A stretch of 64,000 nucleotides of DNA, from the NCBI GenBank assembly GCA_963995525.1, contig OZ023212.1, positions 6,571,717 through 6,635,716 on the forward strand. Reading direction: 5' to 3'. The translations under genes were made by a program, and so were the position numbers. This document shows positions 52,853 to 64,000 of the stretch, piece by piece. Numbering within the stretch: position 1 is the first letter of the stretch; each line of letters opens with the position of its first letter. Under the pieces are notes generated by a model. That model worked only from the letters and a program-made list of their open reading frames with translations, was not told the DNA's origin and did not search any database. Origin of the DNA: Escarpia spicata (lineage: Eukaryota; Annelida; Polychaeta; Sabellida; Siboglinidae).

Positions 52853-52999
52853 CTTGTCCTCCTTCTGTCTTGTCCTCCTTCTGTCTTGTCCTCCTTCTGT
52901 CTTGTCCTCCTTCTGTCTTGTCCTCCTTCTGTCTTGTCCTCCTTCTGTCTTGTCCTCCTTCTGTCTTGTCCTCCTTCTGTCTTGTCCTCCTTCTGTCTT
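52853..52999. repeat. 16-bp tandem repeat, about 9 copies
   Basis: Unit CTTGTCCTCCTTCTGT repeated with almost no divergence, so probably recently expanded. One strand is pure pyrimidine apart from G. Confidence 0.95.
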
Positions 53000-55900
53000 G
53001 GCGATACGAGATAATGGTGAGATGACGAGGCACCTTAGCTACGATGTAAAATAATGAAGATTATTATTATTATTTTATATCTATTCTATTTAGTGATGGA
53101 ATCCTTACGAGCTCATTGGGAAACGGTCCTTAACTCTATGTTGTGTGTGGTGGCTGTTTTCCGGTATTACGTACACATTTGTATTTATAATTATCCCAAT
53201 ACCAGACATGGATTTATTATTATTATTATTACTACTACTATTATACAGGCTACAATCGCGAACAAACAACATTTATTTTGTTCCCTAAGAAACAGCAACA
53301 CACGCGTTGCTTGTGCCAAACTGCGCCATAAAGTCTTGTTGCGTACGCGACCATACCTCCTAACGAAAGACGTATACGTGTGTGCTGCCATCTAGCCACT
53401 ATAGACAATTAAGTATGTACACATGATCAGCATAAGTCATGTACTGCGCAGACATGGTCATTTCTTTGTCTCATATGCTTCAGAAAACCTGAAAATTACT
53501 ATTCAATATACGCATTTCTGAATCCAAGTTTATAACAAAAACAAGAAATGGAAAACAATTAAATCACCGGGAATCATTCCTGTTGAACCGTAGGTGTGTA
53601 TCACTTATACAAAAGTATACAACAAACCAAACATATGTACGTACTCCCAGTGGTAATGTCATTCAATACAACATGTCCACACGTACACTGTATAACATTG
53701 TCTTGTTTGGATGTATGCCAAACCACGTCGTGAATATCGCATATAGGCTAATATCTCAAGTGTCCAAAACGATGTTCTGTACTTGACATCTACAAGCCCT
53801 TGGTATGTCAAGTGACCATAATCTAATCACAGACGACATGATGTCTGCATGTATGTACAAATACTCCTTGATAACTACGTTATACAGCGGCCGACGTCGA
53901 CCAAATGGTGGACACACACGAAGAGTGAACGAGTTTGTTTTAAATAGGTTATCCCATGCTATGGTTGACCTTGTTTAAGATTACCCGCAATATTTAAATC
54001 GGCTTATAGAAGCAATTTTAGTACATACCACTGAATAGGAATGTGTGCTAAGCAATTAGTTCTCTGTCTTCCATTTATCTGGCGATGATAGATCGCAATA
54101 TTCGCCCGGCAACGTTCTGCGTAATATGTCTTGTATCAGACGCAGATGTTTTATCTGAGAGAGTGCCCTTATCTCTAAGACACCCGACCACGTCAGTTTG
54201 ACGAAGCACTGAGCGAAAACATCAGGCGAAATTCTACAGGTCTTCGTCATCCGAAGCTACAAGAATCGGGACGTAAATCAGTCACGTCGGTTTTGTTTCA
54301 ATCTTTCGCACCTCGTTAAGTGAACGTGTTGTCAACCTCGCAACCTAATGTTTTGTAAACGTCGGTGTCTTTTCTCCTTCATTCTCGCGCTCTCTAATAG
54401 TTTGTATAGTGACAACGACGTGGGGCCGTGACCCATGCTATGTTTTTTATAACAATCACACACAAACATACGTTATTACATCATGCAAGAACGAACACTT
54501 GGGCGACAGCGGTGACGACGACGATGACGTTAACAGTCATATCAACAACGACGACGACGATGATGACAACATGACACGCCATGATCGCGGAGACTGTAAT
54601 AACATTTATGTGTTGAGAGGAAGTATATAATAAGGATGTGCGTAACATTCAGTAAATAATTTAACATAAGCAGTGCTATTGTTAATAATATAATGTGTTC
54701 AGACGTATATTTATTTATCATATTTTGCGAGATATGCCGGAGAAACAATGCAACCAGATACGATCCACAACGATTGCGCTGACACGCGTGAATCAGCATA
54801 ACACGCGTCTAAACAAAGATACGTGGCCGCTTAATCTCTCAGTGACGACGGCAACAGCACGTAATCATCTGTCAACGCCGGACAGTAACGTCTTGCACGT
54901 CTACATACAAACAAATGAACGTATTATCTTGTATTGTCTTCGCACTCTGTGCAACCCTATTGTGATGGTGGCGAGATATCTTACTAGAAAATTAAAAAAG
55001 AACGGGAAACCTGATGGAACAATGCGGGTGGGTGCACATTTGAAGAAAGTAAACGGTTCAACGAATACAAGCAGACAATCTACGACGAAGGCCATAATTA
55101 TAGATAATTTGACATGTCAAGACTGATAATATGGAAATTTTATACAATTATTTTAGTAATAAAATAATTATTAGTTAGTACTCAGAGGAAAAGGAAATCT
55201 ACACGGAATGTCAACGATAAAGGACATTGTATGTAGGCCGATATAGAAATATTCATTCTTCTACACTCCTAAAGGATAGTAGATGGAACAATTACTCGCG
55301 TACATTTATACCAACTAGCAGTGTGAATTTGTTCAAAAACGGAATTAGCGCACATCTGACGGTCAGAGGAAAGGAGCTTTCCAAAAATAGATGCGAAATG
55401 GCGACTGTCCACATGTCGTGTCCATGAGACTCTCCCAGTGTGTTGTAGTGGATGGCATGTCGTTACAATGTTTCTTCTTGCTTGATATTTATAGCGTAAA
55501 AACTGCCGTCTACAGTCGTCTAACCATCGGTTCCGGCGCCACCTGTATCGCAGGAAGTCGACTTCGAATTCCCGTCATCTCCAGGTCGTGTCTGGACGTG
55601 GGTACAAGACTAACCAATGGCGACCTTTGTGAGGTTTTGACTTCACCCCTCAGTACGACGTCATCTGCAAGATCGGAGTGATTCTGCGCTGAACAGCCGC
55701 CCCAGACCTCGAGTATCAACGTTGTCGGGTCGTTTTTGTGCCACACTGGAAGTTTTCCAGACCTCACCGAAGCACGTCAAGAACGGATATATGATGTTGC
55801 CTCGGACCCATTTTTAGTTTCGAACTGACGTAGATGTGACTGGATTTTATGGATCTAACTTCTCAAATGTTCTCTAAAGACGAGTTGTGAGACGATGACG

Positions 55901-56085
55901 CATTCGATGATGTAAGTATTCAAAGAGTTTGCTTTTGGATACGTCAAAAGGTGGTTTTACTTGGGGAAAGACCAAAGGGTATATAATATAACGTTCCCTT
56001 CCACGTGGACGTGTGCATATATCCATAGTCGTGGACAGAAACGTGTGTCCTTCTTCCGTCAAGACGATACGATACAATGGTGAGA
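53000..56085. other. no gene recognised
   Basis: Contains short ATT (53058-53075, 53215-53245) and GAC/GAT (54510-54570) trinucleotide tracts. No exon recognised on either strand. Confidence 0.35.
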
Positions 56086-56430
56086 TGATGAGGTGATGAG
56101 GTGATGATGATGCGGATTATTACGATGATGATGATGCGGATTATTACGATGATGATGACGATGAGGCTTGTTACGGTGATGATGATCATCATCATGGTGA
56201 TAATGATAATGATGATTATTACGATGATACTGATGATGATGGTTATTACGATAATAATGATAAGGAGGATTATTACGGCGATGATGATGAGGAGGAGGAT
56301 TACACGGCGATGATGATGATAAGGAGAATTATTACGGCGGTGATGATGATGAGGAGGATTATTACGGCGATGATGATGCGGAGGAGGAGGATTACGGCGA
56401 TGATGACGATAAGGATTATTATTACGGTTC
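56086..56430. repeat. (GAT)-rich compound minisatellite
   Basis: GATGATGATGCGGATTATTA-type units, then GGAGGATTATTACGGCGATG units of about 27 bp, on the plus strand. Confidence 0.88.
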
Positions 56431-57254
56431 TGATGCTGGTGAGCACTCTTCTCGTCTTCGTCTTCCTCCTCCTCCTCACCACTGTCACATAAATCATCTC
56501 TAACGGACGTTTTCCACCACCAACTAGTGTCAGTTTGTTTACTGTTTAAGTCGCACCATATAATATATTGTCATTCCACCCGCACTGGCGGAAACATCAG
56601 ACGTGTGTTGCTAGTTGACGTAACGTTACATTTCCCTCTGAATCACCTCTTCACAAGGAGGTGCAACTCTAATACAGACATGTTTACACTGTTTACAGTA
56701 ACTTTAAGTTGCACTACTTCCGACACGAACTTCCCGCTGATGAATCAAAAGTTCTTGGAAATGGGCGAATTCAACGAAGAGTGCAATGAGCAAGGTACAC
56801 TTTTACAAACATATGTAGGGAGACTGAGATAGTTATAACTACACTACGCAACGTAGATACATATCACATTGTGCAAGTTGCAAAATACGTCGACGTAGAT
56901 TGGTTTAGTGCGTGACTAGGTCAATGATACATGTCTAGGTCAATGATACACACCTATGTCAATGGTACTCGTCTAGGTCAATGATATACGTCTAGATCAA
57001 TGTGTCAGGAAATGGGCGGATTCATCCTCGACTTGGCCACTGGAGCCGTGCACAAGGTGAGGCTGGGAGGAAGGAAGTGAGCGGTAAGACGATAACGATG
57101 GAAACGAACGCCTTTGACTTGCCCCTTTATCAGAAATCAGTTGGTCAGTATAAGCGAGTTCCCAGACTAACTTCCTCCCAGCTTGGCTGGACTGCAGGTC
57201 TAAAGACAGAGTCGTACGCGTTAACTTTGAAAATTAAATGTGTATGTGACTCTA

Positions 57255-57290
<36 letters not shown>

Positions 57291-57890
57291 TGTTGGCGTT
57301 TTCCTCCTAGACGGATTGCATACCGGGCGCCAAACCTTCTGGGATTATTCTAAGACCCTTTGCAAGAAAACTAACCCCTTTATTTTGTTTAAATCCCCCG
57401 TAAGCCAAGGGATCTTACCGGATTTACGTTTCATACCGATGTTTGACGGACAAAAAGTGCACAACATAACATTATGCGTAACTGGCAACAATCCGAGATC
57501 CAACGCACGCGCGGCGAAAGCTGATACAATTACTGCATCCAGTACGCCGCAGTTTGCCTACATCACAATTGATATTTTGCGCATGACCTCCGTCAAGCTT
57601 TGCCTTTTTCAACAATGTAGATGGTGGTTATATTAATTACATTACTATTGTTGCATCTCATAAATCAAACATTACGGCATACAGTTGTCACTTTAACAAC
57701 TTTGCTTTATGTCTTTGTCATAAAGAAACACCTTTGTGACCAGTATTTCAACAAAATATACGACGGAATGTCCGAACCCACCACGAGTTTTTCCGATGGC
57801 TTGACGGAGGATTTGCTAGGCAACAGGTCACGTGATGGATAGGTCAGTTTACGTCACAAGAATCATCCGGTACAGATACATCGGGAAACC
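56431..57890. other. no gene recognised
   Basis: Holds a short tandem CTAGGTCAATGATAC repeat (about 56915-57000) and a (GCGT)n tract (57256-57292). Otherwise nothing supported. Confidence 0.4.
57678..57772 (+). repeat. dispersed repeat pair, copy 2
   Basis: Match to 32519-32622, with CTTTGCTTTATG, GTCATAAAGAAACACC and ACAAAATATACGACGGAATG in the same order. Confidence 0.65.
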
Positions 57891-57892
57891 GT

Positions 57893-58105
<213 letters not shown>

Positions 58106-58800
58106 GTAGCGCCATCGAGCGGATGGTTATTTTCGCTAGTAGAAAAGTAAAGGGTGACTAAGCTTTGCCCCCCCCCCCCCCCATTACACTCACCATTACG
58201 AACTCTTGTACACACCGCTGGATGTTCTCCCACACGTGACCGGATAGTATCACACTAGGACAACTTAAACAATCTGACCTGGGCACACTGAGTATACGAA
58301 TGCAACATGCGTCTACTTCGTTTTCTCGTAATGCATCAATGGAACCTCACCGACTGGAACCTCACCGACCTCGATGGTCACGACATCAACACAACATGCG
58401 TCTAGACAGAGATTGTGATACTTAAGAATTTACCCTACTGTCACCTTAGACCCCTATATATCAGAAATGCAATCCGAAATTATGCCAAGGGATAATGCTA
58501 TATGAATCCTTTCCATAACGACACCGAGACAGCTTCAGCGCTTACTGATGTATGCACTCGTAAAAGCACATTGGACAGACGGTTGATAGAAGCCATGGAC
58601 CTGCGTAACGATAGATTTGGTCTTCGGGGCCTGGGCTGGTCTTGGTATATTTGATCTCACTGACCTGGGAAAGTGTCAAAGTGATCTCATAACATTGTGA
58701 GTGGGTGTCAATTTGATATTGGGCCCGTCGCAGCGAGACTAATAGCGTCGGCACGGTAATTTAAAACAGGCGAGTGGATCACAGAAGCGACAGCTAGCAT

Positions 58801-59000
58801 NNNNNNNNNNNNNNNNNNNNNNNNNNNNNNNNNNNNNNNNNNNNNNNNNNNNNNNNNNNNNNNNNNNNNNNNNNNNNNNNNNNNNNNNNNNNNNNNNNNN
58901 NNNNNNNNNNNNNNNNNNNNNNNNNNNNNNNNNNNNNNNNNNNNNNNNNNNNNNNNNNNNNNNNNNNNNNNNNNNNNNNNNNNNNNNNNNNNNNNNNNNN
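58801..59000. other. assembly gap
   Basis: 200 unknown bases. A round length suggests an arbitrary gap size. Confidence 0.99.
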
Positions 59001-61398
59001 AGAAACACAATCAGCAATAATAATAATAACAATAATAATAATAATGCACACGTCATATTATATTTAGAGATTATATTTATATCTGTATAATATAAAATGC
59101 TAAACTGCTAATTTAACTTAGGTCCTTAAAAATCCCTAATTTGTAATTGTCAAAACGTTATCAAGGTCGATTACATATTTGTGATGTTGATATTTTGATG
59201 AATACGTTGTATCAGCTCTAACAAAACGGCGGCTCTAAAGCGAAGGCTACGCCAACGAGCTGCCGTGAGATTCACGACGACACATGTCATATAGGGGTCT
59301 ACAGTGTAATGTTATAATGACACCTCGGTACACGCGAACTTAAATAATGCCATATCTATAGTGGCGAAGTCCAATTATCTAACATAACTGCACGGACCGC
59401 ACTCGCTGATTGAAATTGCTCCAATACCGATGGGATACTCTAGATAACGCCTAACCGCCTGTTATGTATTGTAACATTTTGAGAATTTGGAGTAAAACCA
59501 GTATATATAGATATACCGTAGACGAATGGAACTACGAATCATATATATTATTGGTTGGGTCCTTTTTGGACACGTGTCCATTATTGTCAGGTGTTCAATA
59601 TGACAACTGCAATGTGCCGCGTTGTATATTTAACAACATCTGATTTGGCTCCCTACGTATGACCAGTGAGTATTTGCTTGCTGCAAAACATTACCGGTTA
59701 TTCGTGCAGGGGATACAATATTGTCACAATAACCCGTTTTTCTTGACCCGCGATCTAACTGGACTTAGCTTTATAAAACCGTCTTGCCAAAATTAATTAA
59801 AAAAAGAGATAAAATAATCAAATCCGTTGTTTTGGCTCATACCATATTATATGTTATTATTAAACATTGGCATCTTCGTCAGTCGTGTTAACGCAACATA
59901 GAATTACACAGTTCCTTATCACGCATGCTGTACAAAGTACACAGACTAACAGCCTGTTAACCATCGATACGCTACGCGACAGTTGCTATGTCGAACCGTA
60001 GCTATAGGTTGGACGCTAAAACATTTCAAAATCTATCATCGGATATCGCTGAATTTGTAAAATTTGCAGATGCGTCTATTCTTCCGGGAATTCGCTTAAT
60101 TTTCGTGAACTTCATTGTAAGAAGTATACAGTTAACGTGCTGTGAAAGTATGAAGAACAGCACAGGACTGATTGTCCAAGAATGCCAAAAAAACATTTAA
60201 ATTACGACTGGGGGCAAACCTATCCAAGCAGAGCCAGACAGAAATATGCTGCCGTTGAAGGTATTTCTCTCCGTTCTACAACACTCAATATTGAATGACG
60301 GTGGGAAGACGTTGCGATGTATTATTGTAGCGTACACTGAATGTATCCCTGTCTCGTTTCCGTATCGTTGTACAATCTACAATGTATCCTCTGTTCTGTC
60401 GTGTCCTGCCGATTACTGTCGTGTTAATGCCACTGAGCCGTGGAGGCGTTGTCTCGAGGTGCCAAATTTCACCGGCTGACACCGAGTCACAGAGTCACCG
60501 CCAGGCTTCACTATCGCAGTCGCGAGCTTCGGTTACATGAGAGTCGGTTTGACGTGTTTGTAAAATAACTTAAATGGTGAAAGGTGCGTAGTTACGAAAG
60601 GAACGAAAGAGAGAACTTATACGTAATAAGAAAACTATGTTTTGGCACAAGTAATCGTATACGCATAGAAAGTTAATTTGGGATGGGATTAATGTTATCG
60701 ACCTACAGTGGAAGAAGCTACTCACTTGTGGCATTCAAAAAACGGGAACTTGTCAAGATATTGGCCCTAAATGGGTCGTATTAATACATTATTGGTCTAC
60801 TGAAATGCACTATTTGTGTAACAAGCAAAAAGTCCAATGCTCCCAAACAGAGACCACACTGAGCCTGGCAAACGACAGCACGTTCTACTGTGCTTCCTGG
60901 ACCTGACACTGACTTCCTCGGTTTTTTGAACGGATGTGATATTATTATAGTTCCATTAGGAGTAGAGGAGGACGGACAAGAAGGAACGAAGAAGAAAAAG
61001 AGGAAGAACGAAAATCGGATGGAGAGTCAGCGTCAAGAGAGATATACAGAAGGTAGGGATGAGCAGACGACAGTGGGAGAATGGGATTTGGGGCGAAGTA
61101 TCGTCAAGAGTGCGGAACGGATCTAGGGATACGGTCCGCACCCGCCAGAGATCGAGAAGGAAGATGATATGAACATAGTAATCCGAATTTCATGGATATA
61201 CCACGTGGTATAAACTACGGGGTTATGCACTCGCATAAAACAATCCATTCAGGTAATACATACTCTGAACGAAACAGTGGGTACAGGCGTCTAAAAAGCA
61301 GGGCCAGTAGTAATTCGGAAGGGAACCAAAACGATAGGGACAATGTTCCCGGGCCAAGTTGGCATGATAAAATGCTCTCCACTTTGAGCGGGGCCTAC
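59001..61398. other. no gene recognised
   Basis: Starts with ATA trinucleotides next to the gap. I saw no Ig- or FN3-like exon. Confidence 0.35.
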
Positions 61399-61522
61399 CT
61401 TTGCCGAGGGTAGCCGTTTCTCCGTGTGCTGTCGATGCCAGTGTCAGTAATACAACTGCGGTAAAAGTCCAGAGACAGAGCGAGATGCCCAGCGCACTGC
61501 CGATGCATCGGACAGGCGCCAT
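61399..61522 (-). CDS. putative first coding exon: signal peptide
   Basis: The ATG at 61522 is the first in-frame start after an in-frame TAA. It encodes MAPVRCIGSALGISLCLWTF, continues through a hydrophobic core (TAVVLLTL) and ends ASTAHGETATLGK, with a good signal-peptidase site after ASTAHG or nearby. The donor is CAAAG|GTAGGC in phase 1. Phase 1 matches the acceptor of the FN3 exon at 35247 and also the usual first intron of Ig-superfamily receptors. It sits in a CpG-rich segment. It could be exon 1 of the FN3 gene, or of another secreted or membrane protein whose next exons I failed to see. Linkage is inference. Confidence 0.55.
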
Positions 61523-62080
61523 CCTCAACGCGAGTCTGTCTTACATCAGCAACAAGAGCAGTGGCCTCAGAGAAGCGATACCAACGACGCACAACTACTT
61601 GGGCCCGCTCTAGATATCATCTGTCCGTCAATGCGGCGATAGTTAGCTAGCTATACCATGCTCGGTTTGGTGGAATGCGGTGGCGGCGGCGGCGGCGTGG
61701 GGGGGCGGTGTTGAAACACGATCTCTCCGCGTAAATCGCTAATGCGGGTAGGCACGCACGCAGTGTCCGAGCGCTCAAGAGGCACTTGTTAATTTCACGG
61801 CGCCGCCGGCACCACAAACACCATGTTTAACGTCACGGCGGCTGTCAAATATGTCAATGCAACTTTTGTTGAAATCTCGGCATAATCTAACGGCTGTGTT
61901 TGCGTCGACCAGCCCAGTTCGTTCCACGCGCGTCGAGGCCCGTTGACAGTGGCAGCTGTGCTGGCGGGGCACCGCGGTTGCCACTTTTGTCGCGACGTAA
62001 AAAATGACATGTTTATAGTAAGACGGACATATAGCAGGTAAACTTCGCCTCTGGCCGGGCACAACCGCAACAATGCACGA
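61523..62080 (-). promoter_or_regulatory. CpG-rich putative promoter / 5' UTR
   Basis: GC content and CpG density rise sharply compared with the flanks (GCGCCGCCGGCACC, GTCGCGACG and CGTCGAGGCCCG-type words) directly upstream of the putative first exon. It includes a GGC repeat at 61680-61696. No TATA box is evident, consistent with a CpG-type promoter. Confidence 0.4.
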
Positions 62081-62311
62081 GTTTGACAGTTAATTAAACA
62101 AAGGCAACTCTTCATAGTAACAACTGATTAAATGTGGTTAATCGCGGTTAATCGCGATTAATTAGTCGGAAAAGTACTAAAACGACAGAGAGCGCGGCTA
62201 GTGCCTGATAAATACGTTGAATATACGGATAAAAAGTTGATGTGTACTAATAATAATATAGTGTTAGTAATCTATTAGACAGCGGAAGTGGCGTGACGTC
62301 ACAAGCCGTGC

Positions 62312-62653
62312 TTATCGTGGTGATGGTGGGTGGCGATGACGACGATGGTGATGATGATGATGGTGGTGGTGGTGGTGTTGGCTATGGTGATGATGGTGGT
62401 GGTGGTGGTGGTGATGGTGGTGGTGGTGATGATGATGGTGGTGGTGGTGGTGGTGATGATGATGGTGGTGATGGTGATGGTGGTGGTGGTGGTGATGATG
62501 ATGATGATGGTGGTGGTGGTGATGGTGGTGGTGGTGGTGATGATGATGGTGGTGGTAGTGATGATGATGGTGGTGGTGGTGATGGTGGTGGTGGTGATGA
62601 TGATGGTGGTGGTGATGATGATGATGGTGGTGATGGTGGTGATGGTGGTGACG
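62312..62653. repeat. (GGT/GAT)n microsatellite
   Basis: About 340 bp of GGTGGTGATGAT trinucleotides with long artefactual frames on both strands. Confidence 0.97.
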
Positions 62654-62659
62654 TAGTAG

Positions 62660-63840
62660 TAGTAGTAAAAGCTTTATTTAATGATGGTGACCACGTCACG
62701 TTATATCGTGATTTTCAATGGGCCATCTCACACTACATTCGTTCATCAACATTTACACAGCTCTTATAAAATATACAATTCACAACAATAAAAATATTAA
62801 TAATAATAAATAAAATAAATAAAAATAAATTAAATAATAAATGATTAATATTACACTACAAATAAAACAACATCATGAATACATTTACCAATTCTAGAAA
62901 GATTAAAGTCAATAATTATAGTCAATAAGATCAAGGTGAATGAATTAAAACAATTCATCATTTAAAATAAATACTTATTCAGACATATCAATTGAAAAGT
63001 GCAAACAATTGTATATATCGTTCTTGAGAAATGTTAAAAAAGACTGTTTTAAAGGTATCTATTGGCATTCTGTATAGATTCCGGTATAGCGTCCCATAGT
63101 TTCGCACCCCTATAAGCAATGTGCGCTGGCCTATGGCCAGGTTATACTTGTGAACACGAATGTTTGTGCAGCCGAGGGTGTGATGATCCTATACACTACT
63201 GATGAATGTAAATAGGTCTATAAGGTAGGCCGGGACTTGCCCATGCATGATATTATACATTACTATGGCAGTGAAGTAACGTATGCGAACATCGATTGGC
63301 AACCATCCCAGAGAGCGAAATAGTGTCACTGTTGAAACTTGTCGCCGGTCTTTCACATTCAAAATTACACGTGCATACTGCTTCATCATCTGATGAACGT
63401 TCGACAGCAAAACGTGTCCGCAACTGCCCCATACGACACAGCCGTAGTCAATCAACGGTTGCACCATCCCTGAGAATACAGTTTCCTTGCACGTAGCGGC
63501 ATCAAGCGTTTCACTTGGTTGAACAAATACAACCGGCTCCGCAGCTTGGAGCATAGCTTTGTCACATGTGCATTCCAAGTTAGGTTACTGTCGACGTATA
63601 AGCCAAGTAATTTGTGGGTCTGAACGGGTGTCACGATACAGTTGTTGCCATGTACGCAGAAGTTCGGACTTGCACGTTGTAATTTCTGCCTGGTGCCAAG
63701 GAGCATGTACCCTGTCTTATCGGCGTTTATAATCATTCGATTTACGTTTATCCAGTTGTACAGTGGTTTTGAGGGAGTTGTTAGTGACCGGTTTATGGTC
63801 AACCAAGTCAAAAGCCTTTCTCAGATCGACTAACACCGAT
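62660..63840 (-). mobile_element. CR1/Jockey-type LINE, internally deleted
   Basis: The minus strand holds part of ORF2, listed separately. The 3' UTR is AT-rich (62760-63180) and ends with an AATAAA-type signal at about 62670, followed by ACT trinucleotides as tail. The 5' part ends abruptly near 63840 beside another GGT repeat. Confidence 0.75.
63200..63835 (-). pseudogene. LINE reverse transcriptase, deleted and frameshifted
   Basis: RT motif A (VDLRKAFDLVDH, around 63830-63807) is followed after only about 35 codons by NRMIINADKTGYMLLGTRQK. The segment that would carry the catalytic YxDD motif C is deleted. Downstream are KLLGLYVDSNLTWNAHVTKL and SKLRSRLYLFNQVKRL. After a frame change near 63470 come MVQPLIDYGCVVWGSC, a thumb-like region and a C-terminus near 63190. 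It cannot be active. Confidence 0.82.
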
Positions 63841-63867
63841 TTAGGTCTATAATTCATGCCGTCGTTT

Positions 63868-64000
63868 GAGTGACGGTGGTGATGGTGGTGACGGTGGTAG
63901 CTGTGGTGGTGATAGGGGTGATGGTGGTGGTGATGGTGGTGGTGATGATGGTAGTGGTGATATGGTGGTGGTGATAGTGGTTGTGGTTGTGGTGGTTGTG
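63868..64000. repeat. (GGT/GAT)n microsatellite, second block
   Basis: The same trinucleotide composition as 62312-62653. The two blocks bracket the LINE and may be one array split by the insertion, or the array may have grown from the element's ends. Confidence 0.92.

Noticed and set aside
58560..58690. Possible minus-strand exon between TTTCCCAG and GTAAGC
   Set aside because: Splice-like ends look good, but no frame shows an Ig, FN3 or other recognisable domain, and the N gap is adjacent. Not enough to call.
62293..62769. 158-residue Gly/Asp-rich frame
   Set aside because: Translation of a GGT/GAT trinucleotide array.

Overview
This is a eukaryotic nuclear window, most likely from a marine invertebrate, possibly a spiralian, but the sequence does not fix the species. 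The evidence is long introns with GT-AG boundaries, very dense CA/TG, CATA and GAT microsatellites, tRNA-derived SINEs, and Tc1, hAT and CR1-type transposon debris. I see no operons, no bacterial ribosome binding sites and no CRISPR. A 200-base run of N (58801-59000) is an assembly gap. Nearly all open frames here are chance frames inside simple repeats.

The one clear protein gene is on the minus strand. Nine exons between 35247 and 20497 join with consistent splice phases. They encode five consecutive fibronectin type III (FN3) domains. The first four match FN3-3, -4, -5 and -6 of the netrin/RGM receptor family neogenin/DCC/Frazzled/UNC-40. The fifth is an additional FN3 after a long linker carrying a furin-type RSKR motif, and an in-frame stop follows it directly. 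I find no transmembrane or cytoplasmic exon in the 20 kb downstream. A CpG-rich segment with a convincing signal-peptide exon (61522-61399, minus) lies about 26 kb upstream. Its phase-1 donor is compatible with the first FN3 exon. I recognise no Ig, FN3-1 or FN3-2 exons between them. The gene may therefore make a secreted protein holding the ligand-binding half of a netrin receptor. The alternatives are that upstream exons lie outside the window or were missed, or that the stop-bearing exon is an alternative 3' end.

Layout: 1-4 kb holds LINE and hAT remnants. 4-13.9 kb is mostly unrecognised sequence with two short terminal-inverted-repeat elements (5545-5887, 10291-10994) and a broken transposon-like frame (12876-13250). 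13.9-15.9 kb is a minisatellite of about 35 copies of a 55-bp unit. 16-20.4 kb is 3' flank with nothing recognised. 20.5-35.2 kb is the FN3 gene; its introns hold a Tc1-like element, CR1 and SINE copies, several tandem arrays and an antisense tRNA-His(GTG) at 34090-34161. 35.3-61.4 kb is a possible long first intron, with a hAT transposase remnant interrupted by a CR1 3' end (37.4-38.7 kb), a Tigger-like MITE (45.2 kb), 23-bp and 16-bp arrays (52.2-53.0 kb) and many microsatellites. 61.4-62.1 kb is the putative promoter and first exon. 62.3-64 kb is a GGT/GAT array and a CR1/Jockey-type reverse transcriptase remnant.
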